Assembly (NCBI GenBank): GCA_022496805.1 | Contig: CM040087.1 | Coordinates: 11,854,001 to 11,918,000, forward strand | Source of the DNA: Pohlia nutans | Lineage: Eukaryota; Streptophyta; Bryopsida; Bryales; Mniaceae | Direction of reading: 5' to 3' | DNA: 64,000 nt | Shown here: piece by piece, positions 1-13,725 of the stretch | How positions within the stretch are numbered: the first letter of the stretch is position 1 | Layout of the letters: each line of letters starts with the position of its first letter | Notes under the pieces: generated by a model | Told to the model about the DNA's origin: nothing | What the model saw: only the letters and a program-made list of their open reading frames with translations | Databases searched by the model: none | Made by a program: the position numbers and the translations under genes

Positions 1-45
1 AACAGTACAAAGAGTAGTGGCTAGGTTGGGGTAAGATAAGTGTAC

Positions 46-3000
46 CGTAAAATATGAATGTAGCTTTGGTAGGACTATTTTGAACTGTTTCGGTGCCTGT
101 CCCTGCATGACAAGGCCACATAAACCTCAGCCCTTGAAATGAAAAATACAGAAAGTCCTTCAGCACATAAAATCTTAGAACATAATTTGAACAACATTGC
201 GTGAACAGATCCCAAATGGAGGTAAAGAATAAAAGGCAGAATTTCAAATGCTCATGATACACAAGTATTCCTTAAGTTCTTTTCGTTAATGAACTAACAA
301 TATTTTCAGTAAAAAAGGACTGTTTCAGGAACTTTGAGATATCATCGTTAAGAAAACCTTTTGCCTTGATTCATATGTGGTCACAATGATCATGCACTAG
401 ACAAGCCAAAAAACATGAAACCTAGAACAACTACACAACAAATCCTTTTCATGAGTCCAGGTAATCACAGCACTCACTTTGCTTTGTACGTGGCTGCCAA
501 GGACAGTCAGCATGTTGTCTATTGATAGACTTGTGATTACCACCTGCAAACCAATGATTCAGAGTTTCACAATAGTTTACAAATAGATTCACAATAGTTG
601 AAAAGATGTTAAACAAGATAGTGGTCACAAAGTTCAGCGAATATACACTACGCATATAGAATGTACACATCTATCTATATTTTGTGTTGATTAGCAACTG
701 ATTGTTAATTAATGATCAGTGTTGAGTGTTATTACCTACCAATACTTAGTCTTGAGGGTAATACTAAAGACACAATTGTATACAGTATACTACTCCCTCC
801 GTCCCAAAGTTACTGTCATGTTTGAAAGTCATGTTTGAAAGTGCCTTTTTAAGTAGGTCAAAAAAATACTTCCTTGTGGCTAATTTTATTTAGGTTGCAA
901 TGAACACATGCAATGTTCTTCAATCATTCTAGTGACATAATTTGGAACCTTTTTTAGTCATGTTTCTTACAATATGATCTACTTAAAAAAGCACCTTCAA
1001 ACATGACTTTCAAACATGACAATAACTTTGGGACGGAGGGAGTATTGTAGAAGGAAAGCCAGTCAGTACCTTTGAAGGACCTGCAGCATGCAGATCAGCG
1101 CAAGCTTGCAATGCCTCTGCCTCTGTTTCAATACTGCCAACTTTGCCTTTCAGTTTTCCCTTTCACAGAGAAATGGTTTGAAGACAGGAAAGAAGAAATT
1201 GACAGTACTAAGCAGTTTCCAGTTCATATTAAAAGCATCAAATTTCTCAATACCCATGAGCATTAAGGAAAAAAAACACAAGGCTCTTCCTATTTGAAAT
1301 AAAATAAAAGGCACAGTGATGCTACCGACGACCAGTGAGTTGTTCCGCTTCAAAATGATTTGGTGTAATCATAGTTGCCACGGGAACTACCTGCAACAAT
1401 TTACACCAATTTATAATCCCCCATTGCACGTACAAATCTCAGTTTAGGTCTCGGGTATCAACGATCGAAACAACATTAAAAAGGACCAACATCACAATGC
1501 TCAAGAAACCTCATGCTTTCAGAAAAAGCAGAAAACTTCATGTTTTCAGAAAAAAACAGAATCAACACAGCGGTAGAAACCCCCTCCCAGACAACCTCCC
1601 AAGAAGTGTTCTAGAACCTAGATAAGTTAAATTCTGCCAATTGTCACACCATTTAACCCTTCAAGGACAAACGATTTATAGTTTTAAAATGACTACCGTA
1701 GTACCATAGCAGGTTCGTCCTAAAATAATTATAAAAATAAAAAACGTAAAAATTAGAAAATTCTGAAGACAAAAAAACGAAAATAGAATAAATTAGTTTT
1801 TTCAATATTTTGTTATTTCTAAGCTATTTAAGGTCATTTTTACTGATTTTTTTGCTAAAAAACGAAAATTGAGAAATTCAGTATTTGAGAGGTGAACCTT
1901 ATTTTTTCAAAAAAAAAAAATATTCGTTCACCAGGTGGCGAACCTGCTATGGTGTTACGGTATTTTGATTGATCATATTTTGGAAAGCATAATTTAAGTG
2001 GAGTATAGATTAGATTGAGTGAAAGAACATTGCATGTGTTGTTTCAAAGAACAAAAATCTCCACACGAACTCCAAACTGCTGAAAAAATAAGACCCTGCC
2101 AAATTGTACCCAAGGAGCAACCAGAAGAGAAAATAAATACCTTTTCTCGATACACAGGAACCAGTTCTGGCGTCACGTAAAACTTTCCATCGTCACCCAT
2201 CACAGGATCACATACTGCCAAAAACAGAGCAACTTATATTACGCTTTAGGCATTTTTATTTATTTTTATTACTTTCGCTTCTTCACAGATCAGCAACCGT
2301 GGTTTGTGAGTAGTAATATTGAGGTATTCAATTACAACATTAGTGGCTCTACATGATAATGTAACTGACTACAGGAGGGAACAAAACATGGTACCGTAAA
2401 TAAGGTTTGGGTTGACGGAGCGAAGCTTCTCCACTACACGCAATACCGTTTCCAAAAATGAGACTGATCCTATGTACCCTGCAAGATCAATCAAAACCAG
2501 AGCATTCAAATTAAGGACCAAGGATTCATAGTTTTAACCCCTGAAGGTCTGAACGTGTCTTTGCGGCCAATAGAATACGTTGTATTTGGAATGAATCCAC
2601 ACCTTCAATGAGTTTGAGTTCAAAAGAGAAGTTAAAATTTAGATCAATGTGGTTCCAATGAGCTACTGAGATCTTCATTTAGAGTTTCTTGTCAGTAGCA
2701 AATCCCAATTATACGACAGTGTATATACTATCCCCATGGGACGTTTAGACAAATTCAATCGATCATATTGTGACAAAGACAATTCAGATAGGACCAAATT
2801 TTATATCACCAAAATCAGTGAAGAACGTTGCATGTGTTGATCAAAAACACAAAGGACCTATTCAAAACTGGTACTCCCTCCATCCCAAAGTTATTGTCAT
2901 GTTTGAAAGTCATGTTTGAAAGTTCTTTTTTAAGTAGGTCAAAAAAATACTTCCTTGTGGCTAATTTTATTTAGGTTGCAGTGAACACATGCAATGTTCT

Positions 3001-3853
3001 TCAATCATTCTAGTGACATAATTTGGAACCTTTTTAGTCATGTTTCTTACAATACGATCTACTTAAAAAAGCACTTTCAAACATGACTTTCAAACATGAC
3101 AATAACTTTGGGACGGAGGAAGTATAAAATACATGAGGCCCAATTTGGGCTTCTTGGTCCTTTAGGGTGTAAACAGAAACAAGAGAAATCCAGTTTTCAG
3201 GTGAACAAAATCGCTCAATCCCGAAAGGACCAAAATTTGGCCCTCTCTGAATCATTGATTTTCCACAATATGGTCACTTAAAAACCACAAAATTTTGCTA
3301 TGATGAATAAACATTGAGAGGAAATTAGTCACACCTGTCAAGAGGTGAGTATAATTCAGCAGCTCATTTGCTTCAAGGCCTTCAATGAGCTCCCACAACT
3401 GATCCCCCTGCAACACCTGCCCCTTCACCGTTCCATAACCTGCACTCTGTTCCTCCATCAGCACCATCGCTTTCTGTTTTCAATAGTGATGTTGCTAACC
3501 CTAAAAGGCTAAAAAACAACAGGTTTCTCCTTCCAAACCCTAAGACAGGATCCTTTTTCTAGTTTTGTGGAACGAGAAACATGCCTGTGTGGTTGGAGAA
3601 TTGCACGGAGTTCACAGGATCCACATCGAACCCTAGAAGTTGCAAAGGAAACACAGCAGCCTTGTTTCCCACGTATCCCTGGTCGCATACAAAAAATCCA
3701 TACGTTATTGTCACAGTTTTCTTTTCCTCACTGGAATGGAGTTTTGTTCTTATACACACAAAAAAATTGGCTTACGTGAACGGTGTGCGATTGAATACTG
3801 AGCACCCGCCCCGCGGAGGGTAAGCTCACGTCGGACACCATGGGAGGCGCCAT
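46..3853 (-). CDS. PDXK: Pyridoxal kinase (partial, C-terminus off window)
   Basis: Phosphorylates pyridoxal, pyridoxine and pyridoxamine in the vitamin B6 salvage pathway; plant members are known as SOS4. Nine exons on the minus strand: 3776-3853, 3585-3678, 3335-3439, 2395-2478, 2141-2214, 1326-1390, 1070-1133, 478-543, 46-102 (687 nt, 229 codons). Phase is kept at every junction. Family motifs in order are [82 protein letters not shown] and VVITS. Residue 229 directly precedes the expected Gly-rich GTGD ATP/catalytic loop, which would lie in the next exon, left of base 1. The start chosen is MAPPMVSDV at 3853; the same frame stays open to 3946 with an Arg-rich stretch, so a longer organelle-targeted form is possible. 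Intron 2 appears to use a GC donor. Two Stowaway-like elements and a B element sit in introns. Confidence 0.93.
793..1042. mobile_element. Stowaway-like MITE copy 1, in PDXK intron
   Basis: A 250-bp element with termini CTCCCTCCGTCCCAAAG and the inverse, flanked by TA (791-792 and 1043-1044). Both ends carry the subterminal CATGTTTGAAAG repeat in opposite orientation, so the terminal inverted repeat extends for roughly 60 bp. It lies in the intron between the exons at 478-543 and 1070-1133 and ends only 27 bp from the latter's splice donor. The core is shared with five other copies in this window. It has no coding capacity. Confidence 0.92.
2538..2749. mobile_element. E-family TTAA element nested in B element
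   Basis: It begins CCCCTGAAGGTC just after TTAA (2534-2537) and runs to GGGACGTTTAG, after which the B-element sequence resumes. Internal sequence with a glutamate-poor AT-rich body matches the element at 13530-13725, including a stretch around TTGAGTTC and ACTATCCC. The right end lacks the final GGGTTAA, so the exact right border is approximate. Confidence 0.65.
2874..3122. mobile_element. Stowaway-like MITE copy 2, nested in B element
   Basis: A 249-bp element with CTCCCTCCATCCC and GGACGGAGGAAG ends and TA flanks. It has the symmetric subterminal CATGTTTGAAAG arrangement seen in copy 1. It interrupts the B-family element at 2511-3168 and is therefore the younger insertion. Confidence 0.9.
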
Positions 3854-5287
3854 ACTGCTCCTTGTTGCGCGCACTCTCGCCAATTCCCTTCCAGCTCCAA
3901 ACCCTAACACTCTAACTCTGTGCACCAAAACGCCTCTTGAAAACAAAAAAAAAAACGAAGGACACTGGTTTGATTTTACGCTACCAAAATGCCATCAACA
4001 AGCCGAAACGAGAAAGTACCACGAATTCATTTGCAACAACAACCGAGAAGAAGGATTGACGCTCTCTAAACTAATTATGAATAATTACCTTTGAAACCCT
4101 CGAAACTAACGAACCCTAGAAACTCGCCAGCTAAAAGATGACTCGGAACAATAATACTGAACGCGAGAAATCAATGCGCAGAAAAAAATAAAATCAAAGG
4201 GAAAAGTAGAAATTCGGCAGCTAAAAGACGACTTGGAACAATAATACTGAATCAAAGCGGCTCTCAAAAATAAAATTAAAGGGAAAAGTACGAACTGCGT
4301 GTTCCCGAAAATAGATCAGGCTGGAAAAAGCTACGATAGCGATGAGTTTCGTCCCGTCCACTCACTCAGCAATCCTGTTAGTAAGCTTCAATTACGGTAT
4401 AGGCAATTAGCAATTTACTCTTTGCGTGCTCCGATCCAGGGAACTAAACGAGGACTGCGTGAGTGTCCAGGTTGCATTGACGACTGACCTGATGGACGAA
4501 GCAGAAGCTGTGATATAATTCATGAGTGACATCTGCACCACGCGCAAGTGATGTTGCGCTGCGTGAGTCGCGTTGAATGTGTTGTGTTCTGTTGCGTCGC
4601 CAGGGTTTTCCGGAACTAATAAGTTAAACTAAGTTAAAGGGATGAAAGGAAGGAAGGGCCTCCATCGCTGCATCATCGTTCCTAAGTTGGAGTGTTTTTG
4701 AATTTTTTCATTCTGCTGTGGAGCTTCCTCACTGTGTATCTTTTGTGAATTTTGATCGTTACGGTTCTGTTTTCTTAGGGTTTGTTGAAGTGGCTCTTCC
4801 TGCACTCTAACCTCTCTCATTGCAAAGTGCTCCTCCCGAGTCTATTTTGAGATTTCCCTTGTTGCACATTTTTCTTACTGCTCATTCTGGCGCTTCCTTA
4901 CATGCTACTGACTGTATGACATAAAAAAAACTGCATATTCTAAAGTCTACTACATATTTATATCATGATGAGCATTCTTGCTACATGCATAAAAAATAAT
5001 TCATTTTCTTTCTTTGTATGTTTAGCAGCCCCGTTTTTTTGGGAGCTAATTTCAGCCAGTGAGTTTTGAGATCAATGAGCATTGCGCCACGTGGCCTCCT
5101 TCAATGCATTCCGTATTCTTCTTATCCATTTCTCTCCGGTCTCAGAGCCTCTGCTTTGCGGCGTTAACTGAATGTGGTCCTTGGAGTTGCAGGACTTGGA
5201 GCTTCAAGATCGCCATAGCCACCACCTCTGACTTAAGTTACTCAAGCTCATCCGTGTCTTGTGTTGCATTGGAGGCAGCGAGTGGCC
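3854..5287. promoter_or_regulatory. Divergent upstream region between PDXK and AOR
   Basis: About 1.4 kb separates the start codons of two divergently transcribed genes, so it should hold both promoters and both 5' UTRs. No element termini were recognised. A direct duplication of about 40 bp occurs near 4120-4170 and 4200-4250 (shared CGGCAGCTAAAAGA-like and GGAACAATAATACTGAA segments). No convincing TATA box was pinned to either start. Confidence 0.5.
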
Positions 5288-7628
<2,341 letters not shown>

Positions 7629-7833
7629 ATGAGTGACGACGCACTGGAAAAGTGTAGAATGTACTGTGCTGTACAGAGTAATTAGTGACAGAATGGATGG
7701 TAGGTCTCCCTCAACTGTAGCATGGTAAGGATCATGCACAAGTTGTTGAAATGCAGAATTTCGTTGCTGCAGAAATAATTTCGGGCGTCGTCTCTGTGGT
7801 ATCACCACAATCCAGTAAGTGGTTAAAAAATGG

Positions 7834-8103
7834 CTCTGGGGGTGCACTGTACTAAACATGTACGAGTATACGTGAGTGCACAGAAGGGGTATTAATTTGA
7901 ACACTGCCGTATTACGTATACATACAATAAACACATTTAGAACTGAAAATATTCACGTATACTTACACTAAACATATATTTAAAACGGAATACATCTGTA
8001 TACAAAGGTATTTAGACATATAACCTCTCGTATACAAGGGGGTTTTAAAAAGGGGTCATGGACGCACGTGATTCTCAAACATAATGTAGAGTGCACCCCC
8101 GAG
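7834..8103. mobile_element. hAT-like MITE with 8-bp target duplication
   Basis: A 270-bp element whose ends are CTCTGGGGGTGCACT on the left and its near-perfect inverse AGTGCACCCCCGAG on the right. It is flanked by the direct repeat AAAAATGG (7826-7833 and 8104-8111). Eight-base duplications are typical of hAT elements. It begins about 205 bp after the AOR stop codon, and a possible AATAAA signal at 7926-7931 lies inside it. It has no coding capacity. Confidence 0.7.
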
Positions 8104-8277
8104 AAAAATGGTCGTTGTATAATCCATCTTCCAGATTGGAAATGGAGAGAGTAATGGACTACATAATCAGCTAGGGACAGCAGTCAGTCCCGAGCTACTT
8201 ACGGGACATAACCTACCTTACAGAATTAACACTTTTTGAACCAAAATAGTAAGAAAGTTGTGTGATGCAACACTTGC

Positions 8278-8571
8278 ATGGAGAGAAGTGAGAGTCGAAA
8301 AGAAAATCAAGAAGTTATGGTAAATAAATCTGAAAGACCGAATCAAAAAAGAAGAAGAGTAGAAGATGCTGATGAACGACTTTTTCAAGATTACTACTTC
8401 GAACCAACGGGATTTGTATTTTCAAAAAGAGACTTTCGTCGACGGTTTCATATGTCCAAGCGGCTGTTTTTGAAGCTAGTTGATGAGGCAAGTGAGTATG
8501 ATTCTTATTTTATTCAAAAAAATGATGCTGCTGGAAAATTGGGATTGAGTGCCACCCAAAAGTGTGCATAG
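8278..8571 (+). pseudogene. PIF/Harbinger-type transposase fragment (N-terminal)
   Basis: A 97-codon frame whose middle reads DYYFEPTGFVFSKRDFRRRF, followed by MSKRLFLKLVDE, DSYFIQKNDAAGKLGLS and TQKC. This matches the N-terminal region of plant Harbinger-type transposon proteins (the Plant_tran group) and ends just where the family sequence should continue. No catalytic DDE region follows in any frame in the next 1.5 kb, so it is a truncated relic. It is unrelated in sequence to the HARBI1-like gene at 27414-31991. An intron cannot be excluded, but I see no continuation. Confidence 0.7.
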
Positions 8572-9555
8572 CAATTTTTGGGTGGATTTGTTAGGAATTA
8601 GGGTTTGTTGAATCGGGTCTTCACATTTGATTAGGGTTTTTTTGAATTAAGGATTGTTGAACTTTTCGTGGAGCTTTCTACATCCTTCTGTAAGTGTTTT
8701 TTTTTAAGGACTTGTTTCATCTTTTGTGTTACATTCTTGAGGCAGCTGCAAGAAATTGTTCATGAAAAAGAATCTGGATTCCTTTTGGACACAATTTAGA
8801 GCCATGTTCAGGATTTTGCAACGAGCTTTCAAGTGAGGATGTGGTGGCATAATCTCGCGAATTTCAATTTACAAGCAGAAGACAATTGTTTTGGTGAGAG
8901 TCTTGTGATTGTGAACATGGATAATCACAAGGAACCTTGACCGATTCACTACCAAGTAAATATCACTGCCAAACTGCAGTTTATAGCAAGTTTTGTAGTT
9001 TATAGCAAGTTTTGCAAGTGGTTGTTCAATTTAGCAAGTGTTCACCAAGAATTCACCATCATTCTTGTACCATTTACTACCTGGTGAATGTGTCAAGATG
9101 CCCTGTGAATGGGATGCACCACATAGGAACGACTTGCACTCTAACACCCCTTGTTGAAACTCTAAGAACTTATTTCGGTTTTTTTTAGGGTTTCTTGAAG
9201 AGTCTTTTTGTTGATTGGATTGTTTTTTTATTATAGGATTTTTTTTTTTTAATGTATGATGTCTGCATAGCAGAATAGAGTAGTGCAATGGAGCACCCTT
9301 TTAAAAACTAGCTCAAAAGAGAATCTTCATTTAGATTCACTTTTCTTAGTAATGAAGGAATCTTGTTTGTATTCCATGAATTTGTCATTGTCACGTATAC
9401 CTAGTTTCTAAATTGTAATTAAACTGTGGTCCTATTGCAAAAGTGTGTTGGCTCCCATTGCTTTATTTTATATGCTATGTGTTTGCTGTAGTTTTTGTCC
9501 TTGATTGGAGTGCACAATCACCTTTTCTGGTTTTGAGTACAGTTTTTGCTGTTAG
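8572..9555. other. Intergenic, no gene recognised
   Basis: AT-rich intergenic DNA after the Harbinger fragment. It has several homopolymer T runs and a local tandem duplication around 8985-9015 (TTTATAGCAAGTTTTG twice). No coding region, RNA gene or element termini could be supported. Confidence 0.5.
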
Positions 9556-9560
9556 CATAA

Positions 9561-9720
9561 CATTCAGTAGTCTTTGAGCCTGCTGCCCTCCCTTGCATGG
9601 AATGATGTGGAATATCCCACATCATTTCATCCTTCCAACGAAATGATGTGGGATATTCCACATCCCATTAGTAGCTATGGGGGCACGTGGCATTAAGCAA
9701 GTGTATTGCTTGAAACAATA
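9561..9720. mobile_element. H-family MITE fragment with double palindrome
   Basis: It begins with ATAACATTCAGTAG, the left terminus of the H family, and contains two copies of the palindrome GATGTGGRATATYCCACATC around 9605-9625 and 9645-9664, arranged as a longer hairpin. It continues with TAGCTATGGGGGCACGTGGC, then loses similarity. The right terminus (GGCTACTGAATGTTAT) is not found nearby, so this is a left-end fragment. Confidence 0.65.
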
Positions 9721-10494
9721 ATATTGTCATATTATGGAGGATAGCAAGTATAGGCAATGGCTGACACTTTTCTTTGATGTTCAAAGACCACCTTTCTACA
9801 CCAGGTATTGTCATTCCTGTGAGTCACAACAATTCAATATTCTCACAGTAATTGTGGTACTAGAACAAAAGCGGGTGAGTCATAATAATTGAGAATATTT
9901 GAGAATTTTTACAATAATGTACATGCATTTGGGATGTATGTACTAAAATTAGTGTGAGGATTGGTGTAAAGTCTCACACTAATTTTGTGACTCACAATAA
10001 TCGGTGTACAAGTGAAATTGTCATGTCGTCTTTGCCAACAAAATTGGATACCTGCTTGGGAGGCTTTCATACCCTACGTCGTGGTCAGTTTCAACATTAA
10101 TTAATTACTTTTTGTCCAAAAGTGCCACATGTCATCTTGTGATTGGTTCATGGTGACGTGTACCTTTCAAAGTATGATGTGGAAATTAGATTTCGACACA
10201 GTACTGTCCGAATCTGACCCTCACATACGGTACTTCATGTGACCAACTCATTTGCATGCACATAATAAAAAAGTTATGTGATCTTGGAAAGAGGATGATT
10301 GTATGTGCTCTTGGGAAACACGTCCATGATCCTCTGATCCTTCAAGTATATGCTGTGATGTTACCCTCAAAATGCCAATTTTAAAGCTACAGTCTCTTAT
10401 CTCATGCAAGTCAACAAGATAGTTTCTCCAAAACATTCACAAAACATTCACAAAACAGGGTTTACGAAAACAAAAAAAATTGACTGTAAATGTA
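9721..10494. other. Intergenic, no gene recognised
   Basis: Intergenic DNA between the H fragment and the large fold-back element. Repeated short motifs around TCACACTAATTTT and GAGAATATT occur at 9830-9990 as small inverted repeats. Nothing codes convincingly. Confidence 0.45.
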
Positions 10495-11363
10495 CAGTAC
10501 CCTATAACAAGTGTTGCAACCCCACTTTCAAACCTCACAGTAAAACATTTATCACACTCACTACAACGGGATGTTGACCATGAAATTTTGCATGCACCAC
10601 CGCTTGGACAAAAAGCATTTTTGGGCAAAATTTGGTATGTTAAAAATGAACGGTTTATGAAATAGAGCTAATTTGCTAACTTTTGGGCCTTCGTTAAAAA
10701 AAAATCATATATGGTACCCAATAGCTGCCATGGATCCAAATTTTTGGTAGAAGGTAGAAGTCATAATGAGGAACAATATGGTGATATAAAAAATAATGGT
10801 ATTCCTAGGTATTTTTGTATCCAGTTGCAATTCAAAATTTTAATAAGAACGCTAAATTTTAGTTTAATTATATAATAAAGTAATTTTCTATTTTTCTCAC
10901 TTTTTTTGTTACACCATGTTGTCATAGTAAGGAATAACTTGGTGTCACAAAAAGATGAGAAAAAAGGTCATTTAATACATTATTTTGTAATCAAACTAAA
11001 ATTTAGCGTTCTTATTAAAATTTTGAATTGCAACTGGATACAAAAATACCTAGGAATACCATTATTTTTTATATCACCATATTGTTCCTCATTACGACTT
11101 CTACCTTCTACCAAATATTTGGATCCATGGCAGCTATTAGGTACCATATATGATTTTTTTTTAACGAAGGCCCAAAAGTTAGCAAATTAGCTCTATTTCA
11201 TAAACCGTTCATTTTTAACATACCAAATTTTGCCCAAAAATGCTTTTTGTCCAAGCGGTGGTGCATGCAAAATTTCATGGTCAACATCCCGTTGTAGTGA
11301 GTGTGATAAATGTTTTACTGTGAGGTTTGAAAGTGGGGTTGCAACACTTGTTACAGGGTACTG
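10495..11363. mobile_element. 869-bp fold-back element with Tc1-like ends
   Basis: Two arms of roughly 390-400 bp are almost perfect inverted copies of each other, separated by a short spacer centred near 10930. The outer ends read CAGTACCCTRTAACAAGTG and the element is flanked by TA (10493-10494 and 11364-11365). A CAGT start next to a TA duplication is the terminus type of Tc1/mariner elements. The arms differ at only a few bases, for example CCTATAAC against CCTGTAAC. A transcript across it would form a very long hairpin. The open frames within it are by-products of the repeat. Confidence 0.85.
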
Positions 11364-11365
11364 TA

Positions 11366-12600
11366 CAGTACATTGGTTAAAGCTATTCACACTTTTGGGA
11401 TACTTAGAACCAAAACTTAAAATTTTACAACTTAGAATAATACATATTTCACGGCATTGGAATCCTCTTCAAAATAGGGATAAAATCCACAAATTTTTAC
11501 GTCTAACATTGATAATCACTACGTGACTGAAGTCACAAGAAATGGGAATACTACCTTACATGTAGACACTAGTAGAAAAGGTGGCATTGCCGAGAGGGTT
11601 GCCCAGGCATGTGGTGCCCAATTCCGCACACAGAAATGGAATCTTGTGAGCAGCGAGCAGCAAGCAATCATTTTCAGTTTTCTGAATTTTTTGTAAAGAA
11701 TTAACAAGAGAGTCTATTACCGCAGGAATCATTGAGGAATCTTTGAAGAATATTTTCTAGTAAATTGGAATCTAAAGTATATATCGCATTCGATCATTGC
11801 ATATTACTATAGAAGTTATTAGGAAAGTGGATCAGAACTACTGTAGACGGAACTGATTACAACGTATACGCGTTCTTTTTTCATAAAACTTGCAGCTTTC
11901 ACCACGTTTCAGAGGTCCTTTAGATCCAAAGGACCCTTCTACGATGCAAGTGGAAGGGACTTTCGGATCTGAAAGACGCTCAAGTGTGCTACAACTTTTT
12001 GTGCAAAAAATTCAACAGCTTCCAGAAGTTATAAATACGTTCAAAAGTGCAGGTTACTGGGACTAACACAAAAAGTTTATGAAAAACTCTACAATCTCCT
12101 TGTAGTTACGAAAATTTTGTTGGGTCTTTTTGAGATATCTAAAATTTGGCCTGATTCTAGCAAATCCACAGAATTAGGCACCTTACTAAATTTAGTAAAA
12201 TCTATTGAACTCGGACTAAAGAGTTCAAAAAAAGTTCAACTTTTACTCAAAATCTATTTTACCCCGGAAAAAATTGTAAATTTCTTCTAAAAACTAAATT
12301 CAGTGCTCACTGCTCACAAGATTGCTTTGTTGATTCCACACATGCACAATGATTTTGCTTGGACATCTCCCTAGGAAGCGCCACCTTTTCTACTATGTGA
12401 GACCATGTGTTTGTACAATCAGACTCTTCAGTCATGCCGGTCAAGTTACCCCCAAAAGCTACACAAAACGTACATCAAATCCACATCAGACTACACCTAC
12501 CCAAACACGCATGCTTGGGAAAAATGGAGCAGTCAAACAAATGGAACACTTGCCTCGTCACCACGTTCCCTGTCATCATACACCCATAATCACAACAAAA
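11366..12600. other. Intergenic, no gene recognised
   Basis: About 1.2 kb of non-coding DNA with no recognised gene or element ends. Short frames at 12349-12659 overlap each other in three phases, with no codon bias or homology that I recognise. Confidence 0.45.
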
Positions 12601-12634
12601 AAGCAGCTGCCATAATTATTAGACAGAAATCCTT

Positions 12635-12760
12635 TTTGGTGGGTCGTATTAGCAATTGAAAGAGGACTCTAATTTAATGCATCTTAGCGTGCATTAATCG
12701 GACACCAAATGAATAAATTATGAAATAATAAAGTGTTAAACATAAACCAACCCTAAACAT
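12635..12760. repeat. Dispersed repeat copy without MITE (empty site)
   Basis: The stretch GTCGTATTAGCAATTGAAAG to GGACACCAAATGAATAAATT matches the two sides of the element at 26589-26882, where it reads GTCTTATTAGCAAGTTCAAG and GGACACCGAATGAATAAG. The copy here lacks the element and shows a single TA at the junction. A shorter related piece is at about 49430-49490. Confidence 0.65.
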
Positions 12761-12924
12761 CTAGTTCATTATTATCATCCTCATTTAAGCGTGGTGGATT
12801 TTGCTAGCACATAAGGTAATTACACCTAATGCAAAAATGGGCCTTACATAAATACCACGACAATCTTCGATGATGAGTACAAATTGAATTTGAAAATGTT
12901 CACAATGTTAATAACAAAACTAAT

Positions 12925-12960
12925 GTTTGTTTGTTTGTTTGTTTGTTTTTTTTTTTTTTG
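12925..12960. repeat. (TTTG)n / poly-T simple repeat
   Basis: Four to five TTTG units run directly into about a dozen T residues. On the other strand this is an A run followed by CAAA units, which could be a retroposon tail, but no body could be assigned to it. Confidence 0.7.
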
Positions 12961-13029
12961 GGAAATAAGCAGACATTTATTCAACTGTGAATGAATTAAA
13001 CGTACGTTGAAACCACAGGAGCGGACTCT

Positions 13030-13260
13030 CCTAAGAACCAAATTTTACTTTTATTTTATTTTTCGAGCACTAAGTGCCACAAGGACACCCCTACGTAACC
13101 AGAGTCACTCATGTGAGGGTGGCTGTGATTCCAAACCACTACACTACAAGCTCTAGTGCCCAACACCGGGCTACACATCCAGACCTTGTTGAAGCTTGAT
13201 GCAGAATCTTGTTGCTGAGCTTTGGGTGAGCCATGATCAACGTTTGCGTGCAATAACACT
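13030..13260 (-). repeat. Possible SINE-like sequence with A-rich tail
   Basis: Read on the minus strand, a segment with GTAGTGTAGTGGTTTGGAAT ends in an A-rich tract (AAAATAAAATAAAAGTAAAA) near 13040-13060. The GTGGTTTGG part is loosely like a tRNA-type box A. No clear box B or target duplication was found, so this is weak. Confidence 0.25.
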
Positions 13261-13272
13261 TAATGCAGACAA

Positions 13273-13460
13273 TAAATACCGAGACAATCTTTGATGATGA
13301 GTCCTGGGCATAAGATCAAAAGTAAAGTTAAAATTCATGTTGACATGGTTTTAATGAGCTCTTGAGGTCTCAATTTGAAACTTTCTGTTTACAACAAATA
13401 CCAAATATACACCAACGTATCTATTGTCCCCAAGGGAACTTTAAGGGTCAAGTTTAGAGT
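13273..13460. mobile_element. E-family TTAA element, partial
   Basis: It carries the E-family interior (AAGATCAAAAGTAAAGTTAAA, TTTGAAACTTTCTG, CAACGTATCTATTGTCCCC) and a degraded right end CTTTAAGGGTCAAG. The left CCCTTAAAGGTCC terminus is missing. Confidence 0.6.
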
Positions 13461-13529
13461 CGAAAGGGACAATAGAGGCATCACTCATATTCTGTGGCTC
13501 TCCCACCTACCCTGCAAAAACATCATTAA

Positions 13530-13725
13530 CCCCTAAACGTCTGAAAATGCCTTTGCAGCAAGTAGAATACAACACTTTCAATGGGTTTGAGTTCAACAAA
13601 GATGTTAAAATTTAGATCAGTGCGGTTCAAGTGAGTTATTGAGATCCTAAATTTAGAACTTCTTGTTGGTAGCAAATGCCGATTATACAAAAACATATCT
13701 ACTATCCCAATGGGACGTCTAGGGG
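13530..13725. mobile_element. E-family TTAA element, complete
   Basis: Starts CCCCTAAACGTCTG and ends GGGACGTCTAGGGG, with TTAA directly outside on both sides (13526-13529 and 13726-13729). The 196-bp interior matches the copy nested at 2538-2749. It lies about 360 bp upstream of the Cys-rich protein start. Confidence 0.8.

Larger units (their letters stand above)
2511..3168. mobile_element. B-family TTAA element carrying two nested insertions
   Basis: The outer element starts with GGACCAAGGATTCAT after TTAA, having lost its first CCCCTAAA bases, and ends with TTGGTCCTTTAGGG. It is split by an E-family element (about 2538-2749), which used the internal TTAA, and by a Stowaway-like element (2874-3122). 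Removing both insertions restores a sequence alignable to the uninterrupted B copies at 18156-18384 and 38777-38997. The whole composite lies in one intron of the pyridoxal kinase gene. Confidence 0.75.

Noticed and set aside
10906..11190. 94-codon frame in the middle of the fold-back element.
   Set aside because: It crosses the spacer and both arms of an inverted repeat; the coding potential is a by-product of the repeat.
12349..12659. Three overlapping frames in different phases.
   Set aside because: No homology, no splice context and overlapping phases; looks like chance in a low-stop stretch.
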